DNA of 64,000 bases from contig JAXLXO010000024.1 of the NCBI GenBank assembly GCA_046327915.1, positions 1-64,000 on the forward strand, given 5' to 3'. Shown in pieces: positions 25,589 to 33,785 of this stretch. The notes beneath the pieces were generated by a model, which ran no database searches, was not told the DNA's origin, and worked only from the letters and a program-made list of their open reading frames with translations. Every line of letters begins with the position of its first letter. Position 1 is the first letter of the stretch. This DNA is from VGTK01 sp046327915 (GTDB lineage Bacteria > Desulfobacterota > Binatia > UBA12015). The translations under genes and the position numbers were made by a program.

Positions 25589-28423
25589 CTACGCCTTCTC
25601 GGCCGGCCCCGCGCTCCCGCGCTCGCGCAGCGCGACACCGAGCTCCGCCCGTCCGCGGATGCCGAGCTTTCCGTAGACGCGTGCGAGATTCGCCTCGACC
25701 GTCTTGACGCTCAGGAAGAGCGTCGCGGCGATCTCGCGGTTCGTGCGCCCCGCGGCCGCCTGCTCCGCGACACGCGTCTCGGCCTCGGTCAGGTCGGCGG
25801 GCGCGCCGCGGCGGATCGGTACGCGCCGCAGCTCCTCGACGGCACGCGCGTGCCAGAGGTGCAGGCCGGGCCGCTCGAACACCGTCAGCGCCTCGTCCAG
25901 CGCGTTCTTCGCGGCGCGCCGCTCGCCGTGACGGCGCAGCACCTGTCCCTGGACCAGCAGCGAGCGGCCGAGATCGATCGGCAGCGCGAACGTCCGGAAC
26001 GCCTCCACCGAGCGCTGCGCAGCCGCCAGCGCCGCGGTGAGGTCCCCGCGCGCGGCGGCGAGCAGCGCCACGGCGCGGTCCACGCGGGCCGCGAGACGAC
26101 GCCGGCCGCTGGCGTGCACCTGCTCGGCATACGGATCCACCAGCGCCGTCGCCTCGTCGAGCTTGCCGAGCCCGACCTTGGCCTCGACGAGCTCGGACAG
26201 CAGGTTGAACTGGTCGCCCACGAGCACGGCGGGCGGGATCGGTCCGATCGCGGCCTCGGCGGCCGCGAAGTCGCCGAGCGACAGCTCGAGGGCCGAGACG
26301 ACCTGTGCGAAGGCGAAGTAGCCGCGCACGAAGCCCGACTGGATGATCAGGCGCAGCGACTCCGCGAGCACGCCGCGCGCCTCGTCGATCTCGCCGCGGA
26401 AGACGTGGCTCTGTGCCCGGTACGCGAGCCCGACGCCGAGCATCGACTCGTTGCCCGTCTGCAGGCAAAGCGTGATCGCCTGCTCGGCCCAGCGGCCGCA
26501 CGCCTCGCCGTCGCAGCGCGACCACTCGAGGCTGGCCAGATTGGCGAGGATGAGAGGCAGGTCGCTGTCTTCGCCGCGCTCGGACGCCCACTCGACGATC
26601 TCGCGCAGCAGTCTTTCCCCGTCGGCGAAACGGCCCTCGTAGATCGCGAGCTGGCCTGCGAGCGCCGTCGGCCGGAGCAGGAGCAGCGTCGGGCGCGTGC
26701 GGTCCTCGAGCGCGCAGGCGCGGTCGAGCAGCTCCCGCGCGGCATCGATGCGGTCGCCCGAGAAGAAGGCGCCCATCGCCTCCATGGCGAGGGCGTCGGC
26801 GAGCAGACCCGAATTCCCGATGGGCTCCGCCGCCGCCCGTGCGGCGCGCACGTGCAGCACCGCTTCGGGGACGTCACCGGCCAGATAGGAAGCGAACCCG
26901 AGATCGAGCTCGATCGCGACGCGCAGCTCCGGCTCGACCGCGCACTCGAGCGCCTCGCGCAGGCGCCCGACGGCGTCCGGCAGGCTCGCCTCCTCGGCGC
27001 GGACGCGTCCCAGCAGCTGCAGCACGCGCGCCCGCTCGTCGGGCGACGGATCCGCGTCGAGCAGCGGATTGAGCAGGGTGCGCGCGCGCGCGCGGTCGCC
27101 GGCGTGGAAGAAGTGCGCGGCGGCCCGCAGCGCACGCGTGCGACGCCCGGCCGGGTCGTCCGCGGGCGTCAAGCTCGCGGCGCGCTCCTGCAGCTCTCCA
27201 GCCGCGTCCGGGGCACCGCGCCGGTGTGCGAGCGTCGCCGCTTCGTCGAGCGCCGTGGCGACGCTCGCGTCGGGCGACTCCGTGGTGAGCGCCAGGTGAC
27301 GCGCGCGCTCCTCCGCGTCCGTCAGGATGCCGGCGAGCAGCCGGTGCACGTCGCGCCGCCGTGCCGGCAGCGCCGATGCATACACCGCCGACGCGAGCAG
27401 CGGGTGCGTGAAGCGCAGGCGCGGGCCGTCGAGCTCGACGACGCGCGCGCGAATCGCGGCGTCGATGGCGTCGTCCGCGCGTGCGCCGACCGCCTCGCGC
27501 ACGGTCTCGATCCGCGGCACGGACAGGGCCGCGGTCACCAGCAACACCGCGCGCACGCGCGCCGGCAGCCGTTCGAGCCGGCGCAGCACGAGAGCCATGA
27601 CCGACTCCGGCACGGGCAGCGGATCGCCGGGTCGCGGCTGCACCCCGGCAGCGAGCAGCTCTCGCGCGATCTCGAGCGCGTAGAAGGGATTGCCGTTCGA
27701 CGCTTCCTTCACGCGCAGCAGCGTCGGCCGCGGCAACAGCTGACCCAGCTGGTCCCGGACGACGTGGTGCAGCGCGGCCGGGGTCAGCGGACCCAGCGGC
27801 CGGCGCTCGAGGCGCTCGCCGAAGGCGACCGCGAGCCCGAGCGGATCGGGTGCGACGCCGTCACCGACGCGCACGCTCGCGACCACCCCGACCGGCAGAT
27901 CGCCGATGCGCCGCAGCGCGAACGCGAGCGCCTCCGCGGACGCACGGTCGATCCACTGCTGGTCGTCGATCGCGATGACCACCGGGCCGTCCGCGGCGAG
28001 GAGACGCAGCACCGAAAGGGTGGCCGCGGCGACCACGCGCGGACTCGGCAGCGCGCCGCGCGGGCTCGCGCGCAGCAGGGCGATCTCGAGCGCGAGGCGC
28101 TGCGGATCGGCGAGCAGGGGAGCCGTCCGCTCGGCGACCGGCTCGAGGAGGTCGGCCAGCGAGGTGAAGGCGAGTTTCGCTTCGGCATCGACCGGGCGGC
28201 AGGAGAGCAGGTGGGCGACCTTGCGTCGCGCGCGGTCGCGCGCGCTGGCCCAGACCGTCGTCTTGCCGATGCCCGCCAGGCCTTCGAAGACGAGGGCCGC
28301 CGGTCCTGCTGCAGCTTGCGACAGAAAGCGCTCGGCCGCGAGGATGTCGTCGTCGCGACCGAAGACGGTCGACTGCGCTCTCTCGCCTTCTGGCGCGCGA
28401 TCTTCTGGCTCGACGGTACGCAT
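25589..28423 (-). CDS. large LuxR-family ATPase regulator (LAL/MalT-like)
   Basis: A 944-residue transcription activator. Walker A is GLAGIGKTT (residues 48-56), Walker B is VVIAIDDQQWID near 155, and the region 160-350 has the winged-helix and lid features of STAND ATPases (NPFYALEIAREL, LRFTHPLLASAVY). Residues about 380-870 are TPR-like helical repeats. The C-terminal 65 residues are a LuxR DNA-binding domain (LTEAETRVAEQAAAGRTNREIA, FLSVKTVEANLARVYGKLGI). Such proteins bind an inducer through the ATPase/TPR core and then activate a nearby promoter. It is divergent from an acyl-CoA dehydrogenase gene across 173 bases, the obvious candidate target. The signal is unknown. Confidence 0.92.
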   Translation of the reverse strand: MRTVEPEDRAPEGERAQSTVFGRDDDILAAERFLSQAAAGPAALVFEGLAGIGKTTVWASARDRARRKVAHLLSCRPVDAEAKLAFTSLADLLEPVAERTAPLLADPQRLALEIALLRASPRGALPSPRVVAAATLSVLRLLAADGPVVIAIDDQQWIDRASAEALAFALRRIGDLPVGVVASVRVGDGVAPDPLGLAVAFGERLERRPLGPLTPAALHHVVRDQLGQLLPRPTLLRVKEASNGNPFYALEIARELLAAGVQPRPGDPLPVPESVMALVLRRLERLPARVRAVLLVTAALSVPRIETVREAVGARADDAIDAAIRARVVELDGPRLRFTHPLLASAVYASALPARRRDVHRLLAGILTDAEERARHLALTTESPDASVATALDEAATLAHRRGAPDAAGELQERAASLTPADDPAGRRTRALRAAAHFFHAGDRARARTLLNPLLDADPSPDERARVLQLLGRVRAEEASLPDAVGRLREALECAVEPELRVAIELDLGFASYLAGDVPEAVLHVRAARAAAEPIGNSGLLADALAMEAMGAFFSGDRIDAARELLDRACALEDRTRPTLLLLRPTALAGQLAIYEGRFADGERLLREIVEWASERGEDSDLPLILANLASLEWSRCDGEACGRWAEQAITLCLQTGNESMLGVGLAYRAQSHVFRGEIDEARGVLAESLRLIIQSGFVRGYFAFAQVVSALELSLGDFAAAEAAIGPIPPAVLVGDQFNLLSELVEAKVGLGKLDEATALVDPYAEQVHASGRRRLAARVDRAVALLAAARGDLTAALAAAQRSVEAFRTFALPIDLGRSLLVQGQVLRRHGERRAAKNALDEALTVFERPGLHLWHARAVEELRRVPIRRGAPADLTEAETRVAEQAAAGRTNREIAATLFLSVKTVEANLARVYGKLGIRGRAELGVALRERGSAGPAEKA

Positions 28424-28596
28424 CGATGGTGCCGGCGGTCTCCCACGCTTGACGGTGGAGAAGTCGTCGTATCAGCGCGGAAAGCCGTGGTACAGATACC
28501 CCCCGGTCGCCTCGGCGATGGATCGCGGGCGTCGGAACTTCGCGGACGCTAGGGTACGCTGCACGCCGCGGAACGAGCCGTGCAGGAGACCCGCCG
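28424..28596. promoter_or_regulatory. divergent intergenic region between LuxR regulator and acyl-CoA dehydrogenase
   Basis: The 173 bases hold both promoters. CTTGACG at 28448 could supply a -35 hexamer reading right, but no matching -10 is obvious at 16-18 bases. A Shine-Dalgarno CAGGAG (28583-28588) precedes the ATG at 28597. I find no long inverted repeat that would mark a LuxR operator. Confidence 0.4.
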
Positions 28597-30393
28597 ATGA
28601 CCGCCTACGCCGCCCCGCTTCCCGACATGCGCTTCGTGCTCGAGCACGTCGCCGGACTCGACACGGTCGCGGGCCTGCCGGGCTACGGATCGTCCCGGAT
28701 GGAGACCGTCGGGCCCCTGCTGGAGAGCGGAGCGCGCTTCTACGAGCGCGTCTGGGCGCCGACCAACCGGCCGGGGGACCTCGCCGGCTCGACGCTGCGC
28801 GACGGGCACGTCGTCGTGCTGGATGCTCTGCACGACGCATACCGTCAGACCGTCGCCGGCGGCTGGACGGTCCTGCCGCGCGAGCCGCAGGGGGGCGAGG
28901 ACGGCGTGCCGTGGCTGCTGCACGCCGCGATCATCGAGATGGCGGCGTCGAGCAACGGCAGCTTCTCGATGCTCACCGGACTGATCTCCGGCGCGATCGA
29001 GCTGCTGCAGGCGTACGCGAGCGACGATCTGAAGGCGCTCTACGTGCCGAAGCTGTTCAGCGGCGAGTGGGCCGGTGCCATGGACCTGAGCGAGCCGGGT
29101 GCGGGCTCCAACCTCGGCGCGCTGGTCACGCGCGCGGTGCCGCAGGCGGACGGCACGTACCGCCTGCACGGCGTCAAGCGCTTCATCAGCTGGGGCGAGC
29201 ACGACCTCGCGGAGAACATCGTGCACCTCGTGCTGGCGCGCACGCCCGGTGCGCCCGAAGGCACCGCCGGCATCAGCTGCTTCCTCGTGTCGAAGGTCCT
29301 CGTGCGGCCCGACGGCTCGCTCGGCGAGCGCAACGACATCCGCTGCGTGTCGGTCGAGCAGAACCTCGGCTTCCGCGCGAGCCCGACGTGCGTGATGGCG
29401 CTCGGCGACGAGGACGGCGCCGTCGCGCACCTCATCGGCGCCGAGCACGGCGGCATGCGCATCATGTTCACGCTGATGAACAGCAACCGCCTCGCGACCG
29501 CGATCGGCGCGCTCGGCGTCTCGGTGCGCGCGTACCAGGCAGCGCGCGTCTACGCGCGCGAGCGCGTGCAGGGAGTGCCGCACGACCGTCCGGAGGGCAC
29601 GCCGATCGTCGAGCACGCCGACGTGCGGCGCATGCTCATGACCATGCGCAGCCTCGTCGAGGCGATGCGCTCGCTGTGCTACTTGACGGCGGCGGCGCTC
29701 GACCACGGCGCGCACGCGCCGGACCCGGCCGTCCGCGCCGAGTGGCGCCAGCTCGCGAACCTGCTCACGCCGATCGCCAAGGCGTGGTGCAGCGACATGG
29801 GCATCGAGGTGACGTCGCTCGCGATCCAGGTCTTCGGCGGCGCCGGCTGGGTCGAGGAGAGCGGCGTCGCGCAGCTGTACCGCGACGTGCGCGTGCTCTC
29901 GATCTTCGAGGGCACCAACGGCATCCAGGCGCAGGATCTCGTCGGCCGGAAGATCGGGCAGGCCGACGGCCGCCTCGTCGACGGCCTGCTCGCGCGCATG
30001 CGCGCGCTCGCCGCGGAGCTCGACGCCGCCGGCGGATCGTGCGCCGTGATCGCGCGCGGGCTCGTCCGCGGCGTCGATGCGCTGCGCGAGGGAACCGACT
30101 GGATGCGCGCGCAGGGTGCCGGTCTGCCGCTCCCGGCGGCGTCGGGTGCGACGGCGTACCAGCGCCTCTTCGGCGGGGTGATCGGCGCGTGGCTGCTCGG
30201 TACCGGTGCGCTCGCGGCGCATCGCGCGCGCGCCGCGGGCGACTCGCGCGCGTTCACACCGGCGTTCCTCGACGCGAAGATCGCGACGGCGCGCTTCTAC
30301 GTCGAGCACGTGCTGCCGCTCGCGGTCGCGGCGCTCGCGCCGGCCACCGCGGGCGCCGACGCGATCTACGGCATCGCGGCCGAGGAGCTGTAG
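28597..30393 (+). CDS. acyl-CoA dehydrogenase, DmdC-like (long form)
   Basis: A 598-residue flavoenzyme. The length (about 600 rather than 380) and the C-terminal helical extension match the 3-(methylthio)propionyl-CoA dehydrogenase-like group. AGAMDLSEPGAGSNLGAL binds FAD and substrate, VKRFISWGEHDLAENIVHLVLAR follows as in DmdC relatives, and LSIFEGTNGIQAQDLVGRK supplies the catalytic Glu. GFRASPTCVMALG is the usual beta-domain exit. It would oxidise an acyl-CoA at the alpha-beta bond and pass electrons to ETF; DmdC-like enzymes act on many short or branched acyl-CoAs, so DMSP use should not be assumed. Regulation by the divergent LuxR protein is likely from position. The reading frame continues past its TAG for 74 more codons (see findings). 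Confidence 0.92.
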   Translation: MTAYAAPLPDMRFVLEHVAGLDTVAGLPGYGSSRMETVGPLLESGARFYERVWAPTNRPGDLAGSTLRDGHVVVLDALHDAYRQTVAGGWTVLPREPQGGEDGVPWLLHAAIIEMAASSNGSFSMLTGLISGAIELLQAYASDDLKALYVPKLFSGEWAGAMDLSEPGAGSNLGALVTRAVPQADGTYRLHGVKRFISWGEHDLAENIVHLVLARTPGAPEGTAGISCFLVSKVLVRPDGSLGERNDIRCVSVEQNLGFRASPTCVMALGDEDGAVAHLIGAEHGGMRIMFTLMNSNRLATAIGALGVSVRAYQAARVYARERVQGVPHDRPEGTPIVEHADVRRMLMTMRSLVEAMRSLCYLTAAALDHGAHAPDPAVRAEWRQLANLLTPIAKAWCSDMGIEVTSLAIQVFGGAGWVEESGVAQLYRDVRVLSIFEGTNGIQAQDLVGRKIGQADGRLVDGLLARMRALAAELDAAGGSCAVIARGLVRGVDALREGTDWMRAQGAGLPLPAASGATAYQRLFGGVIGAWLLGTGALAAHRARAAGDSRAFTPAFLDAKIATARFYVEHVLPLAVAALAPATAGADAIYGIAAEEL

Positions 30394-30825
30394 ACCGGCG
30401 TCGAGACTCGGGCCGGGCAGATCGCCGGGCGGACGGTCGCGCACCTGCCGCGCGCCGCAGCGATCTGCTCGGATGCGCGCCTGGACGTCGTCGGCGTGGT
30501 GTCGCTACCGTCGGCCGACGTGCTGCGCGGTGATCCCGCGCCGGAACGCGTGCGGGCGATCCTCGATGCGCTGGTCGAGGCCGCGGAGCTCGACGAGCGC
30601 GTCAATCGGAGCTCGTGACCTCGCCGCTCGTCGAGCGCTCCGACGAGCGGCGGCAGGTCGCAGGGCTGTGCCAGACCCGATGGAGCTCGCACGGATCGCA
30701 CTCGGTGACTCCCTCGCGTCAAGAATCTCGTTTGACGCACGACCTCACCTCCACCATGCTCTCACCTTCCACGCCGCACGGGCCGTTCGCTTCGATCGGG
30801 CCCCGCACGAAGGGGCGCACCACCC
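30394..30825. other. 432-base region with in-frame extension, hairpin and promoter region
   Basis: The first 225 bases (30394-30618) are an open frame in phase with the acyl-CoA dehydrogenase, with GC-rich third positions and ending in TGA, but with no ATG. A strong hairpin (30622-30652) follows. The remaining 170 bases should hold the promoter and leader of the DUF1566 protein gene; GAAGGGG at about 30809-30815 is its ribosome-binding site. I see no clear -35/-10 pair. Confidence 0.5.
30622..30652 (+). terminator. 11-base-pair hairpin terminator
   Basis: CGCCGCTCGTC at 30622-30632 pairs perfectly with GACGAGCGGCG at 30642-30652; the 9-base loop contains the palindrome GAGCGCTC. It starts three bases after the TGA of the in-frame extension of the acyl-CoA dehydrogenase gene, not after its own TAG. 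Confidence 0.6.
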
Positions 30826-33768
30826 ATGAGCAAACGTACCACTGCGCTGGTGATCGCCGGCATTCTCGCAACCGCGCCGACGGTCGCCCTCGCCGACGGA
30901 GCGTCCGACCTGGCGACGTGTCAGGCGACCGTGTCGTCCGCGAGTGCCGATCTCGTCCAGACGCTCACCGACCGGGTCGAGCGTTGCCTGCGCAAGGTGT
31001 CGGCCGCGGTCATCGCCGATGGCGCGAGCACCGGCGAGGCCGCGACCGGTGCCGCGGAGAAGTGCGTCGCGCTCTTCCGCGGGTTGAAGAATTCGAACCG
31101 GCCGCGCAAGCAGGCCGACGAGGTGTTCGACACGACCGTGGGTGCGGCCTGCGACCCGGCCGTCAATCCGCTCCTCCTGCACGCGGAGGCCGACACCTGG
31201 ACCATCGGGGCGCGGACGCTCGGTGCAGGCGGGCTCGCATCCTCCTGTGCCCACTTCGGCCGGGGCGGCTCCATCGCGAGCTTCGCGGCGTGGCGCGACT
31301 GCCTGCGCACGGCCACCGCGTGCCAGGCGCATCAGGCGGTGGCGCTGCGCTGGCCGCGCGCGCTCGAGTACTTCGCGGCGCTGAAGACCGCGATCGCGGC
31401 GCTGCCGGCGGACGCGGCGCGCGACGACGCACTGGCCGCCCTCACGGCCGTGGACGCCGCCATCGAAGGCCCCATCGACGACGACGTGCCCGACGTGGAC
31501 TGCGTCGCGCAGGCCGGCGTTCTCGAGACCGGTCAGACGAACTGCGTCAAGATCCAGCCCGGTGAGACCGCGTACTCCCGGGCATGCCCCAACGGAAGGC
31601 CCGGCGAGGACGCCTTCTTCCACGCCGGCGTCCCGCTCCAGTACGCCGACAACGGCGACGGCACCGTTACCGACCTGGTGACCGGGCTCATGTGGGAGAA
31701 GCTCGACCGCGCCGGCGGCGTGCACGACGTCGAGTTCGCCGACGACTGGGACGCCGCCACGAGCGCGAAGATCGGCCAGCTCAACGGCGGCACGTTTGCC
31801 GGCCACGACGACTGGCGCGTGCCGAACCGCCGCGAGCTCGAGAGCATCGTCAAGTTCGACGCCGTCGAGCAGGGGCCGGGAGTCGTCGGCCCTCCGGTCG
31901 TGAACGACGTCTTCGACACCGCGTGCACGCCGGGCTGCTCGACCTCGACGTGCAGCTGCACGTCGACCGACCCGTACTGGTCGTCGAGCGTCTACCAGGC
32001 GGACGCGAATCAACGGTGGACCGTGTCGTTCGGCGCCGGCGACATCCTCCCCGCCGACAAGGCCACGGGCAGCTACCGGCTGCGCGCGGTGCGCGGCGGC
32101 TTCGTGCCGCCGGTCGAAGCGAAGGCCGCCACCGACGTCGTGTCGGCCGTGGCCGACACGGCGGGCACCCAGCTCCAGGCGTGTCAGCTCGCGACGTCGA
32201 GCGCGTCGTCGAAGTACGTGCGCGCCGCGACGAGAGCGGTCGGCTCCTGCCTGAACGCGATGTCGGCAGCCGTCGTTCAGGGCGGCGTCACGCTGACGCA
32301 GGCGGCGACCTCTTCCGCGGAGCTCTGCACCCTGTCGCTGCGACGGCTGCGCAACTCGAACGACGCGGGGAAGGAGCTCGCCGCGACGGCGGCCGCGACG
32401 ATCGCGACGAGCTGTGACCCGGCGGTGAATCCCGCACTGCTCCACGATCCCGCCGACGTGTGGGGCGCCGGGCCGAGCTCGCTCGGCGCAGCGGCTCTGG
32501 CGGAGTCGTGCGCCGGCCTTGTCCCGGGAGAGGCGATCACGAGCGTCGCGGGGTGGAGCGATTGCCTGCTCGCCGCGTCCGACTGCCAGGTGCGCCAGTC
32601 CATCGCGCTGCGCTGGCCGCGGGCGCTCGAGTACATGGCCGCGCTGAAGACGGCGATCGGCGCGCTGCCCCCGACGCCGGCGACCGCCGACGCCATCGCG
32701 GCGCTCGGCGCGCTGGACACGGCACTCGAGGGCGGCATCGAGGACGACCTTCCCGACGTGCAGTGCGGCGCGCCGCGCGGGGTCGCGGCCACGGGGCAGA
32801 CCGAGTGCGATCAGGGCGACGGCACGCTCGGTGCCTGCTCCGGCGACGACTCACGTCAGGACGGGCAGGTCCGCGCCGGCCGGCCGCGGCGCTTCGTCGA
32901 CAACGGCGACGGAACCATCTCGGACCTCGTCACCGGGCTCATGTGGGAGAAGCAGGACGGCAGCGCGTCGGGATCGGGGACCGACCTCGCATACTCCTTC
33001 TGGGGCACCGCGCTCTCCCTGATGCGTCCGGCGCCTCCGTCGCAGCCATTCCTCAGGCAGGGGCTGGCAGGCTACGCAGACTGGCGGCTGCCGAACCGGC
33101 GGGAGCTCGAGTCCCTCGTGGATCTCGGCGGCCAGAGTCCCGCCATCGATCCGGTCTTCCACCACGACTGCACGCCGGGCTGCAGCCTCGACACGTGTGC
33201 CTGCACGGTTGCCGGGCCGTACTGGTCGTCGACGCACGCGATCCCGAGCTTCGGCAACCGGCTCTTCCCGGCCATCTGGACCGTCTCGTTCACGGACGGC
33301 TCGGTCTTCCCGATCCAGTCGAGCTTCGGGGGGGAGGTCACGGCCAACGCGCGCATGGTACGCGGCGGGACGACCGATCCCCTCGTCGTGCCCGGGCCGC
33401 CGATCGCCGGGTACGTGTACGTGACGAACCCCTGGAGAAGCTCGTGCGTCCCGGTGCAGGTCGTCGGGTACGACGTGGATTCCCCGTGTCCGATGCGCGA
33501 AAGGATCGTGACCTTTCCATCGAACGGCTTCCTCACCGAGTTCATCCTGCCCGAGGCCGCACCCGTCTCCGCGCCTGACACGTGCGACTTGCTCAACAAC
33601 CGCATGATCGAGGCACCGCCACACCATCGGTTCGCCCACACGCTCTGCTACGTCCCGTTCAGCCCGACGTTCACCGGCATCGACACGTTCACGTACGCGG
33701 TGATCGACAGTGACGAGAACGAGAGCGCGCCGGCGACGGCGGAGATCGAGATCTTCGAAACCCGTTGA
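30826..33768 (+). CDS. secreted protein with two copies of a helical + DUF1566 (Lcl) unit and a C-terminal Ig-like domain
   Basis: A 980-residue exported protein (signal peptide residues 1-23). Residues about 30-425 and 450-835 are two copies of one unit. Each unit begins with a Cys-containing helical module (both copies share ACQ/CQ starts, SCDPAVNP or ACDPAVNP, and the block ALRWPRALEYxAALKTAI at 173-190 and 594-610). It continues into a DUF1566/Lcl domain (DNGDGTxxDLVTGLMWEK, W-R-x-P-N-R-R-E-L-E-S, CTPGCS...C-x-C, PYWSS, WTVSF-x-x-G). Residues 840-980 form a beta-rich tail ending in DTFTYAVIDSDENESAP, like cadherin or bacterial Ig tails. DUF1566 domains occur in surface adhesins and receptors; the helical module is unknown to me. 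It is a monocistronic gene converging on the GH13 gene. Confidence 0.82.
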   Translation: MSKRTTALVIAGILATAPTVALADGASDLATCQATVSSASADLVQTLTDRVERCLRKVSAAVIADGASTGEAATGAAEKCVALFRGLKNSNRPRKQADEVFDTTVGAACDPAVNPLLLHAEADTWTIGARTLGAGGLASSCAHFGRGGSIASFAAWRDCLRTATACQAHQAVALRWPRALEYFAALKTAIAALPADAARDDALAALTAVDAAIEGPIDDDVPDVDCVAQAGVLETGQTNCVKIQPGETAYSRACPNGRPGEDAFFHAGVPLQYADNGDGTVTDLVTGLMWEKLDRAGGVHDVEFADDWDAATSAKIGQLNGGTFAGHDDWRVPNRRELESIVKFDAVEQGPGVVGPPVVNDVFDTACTPGCSTSTCSCTSTDPYWSSSVYQADANQRWTVSFGAGDILPADKATGSYRLRAVRGGFVPPVEAKAATDVVSAVADTAGTQLQACQLATSSASSKYVRAATRAVGSCLNAMSAAVVQGGVTLTQAATSSAELCTLSLRRLRNSNDAGKELAATAAATIATSCDPAVNPALLHDPADVWGAGPSSLGAAALAESCAGLVPGEAITSVAGWSDCLLAASDCQVRQSIALRWPRALEYMAALKTAIGALPPTPATADAIAALGALDTALEGGIEDDLPDVQCGAPRGVAATGQTECDQGDGTLGACSGDDSRQDGQVRAGRPRRFVDNGDGTISDLVTGLMWEKQDGSASGSGTDLAYSFWGTALSLMRPAPPSQPFLRQGLAGYADWRLPNRRELESLVDLGGQSPAIDPVFHHDCTPGCSLDTCACTVAGPYWSSTHAIPSFGNRLFPAIWTVSFTDGSVFPIQSSFGGEVTANARMVRGGTTDPLVVPGPPIAGYVYVTNPWRSSCVPVQVVGYDVDSPCPMRERIVTFPSNGFLTEFILPEAAPVSAPDTCDLLNNRMIEAPPHHRFAHTLCYVPFSPTFTGIDTFTYAVIDSDENESAPATAEIEIFETR

Positions 33769-33785
33769 CCGCCGCGGGCTCCGGA

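Noticed and set aside
28597..30393. Assignment as DMSP-degrading DmdC
   Set aside because: No dmdA, dmdB or dmdD genes nearby, and the long-form acyl-CoA dehydrogenase family is broad.
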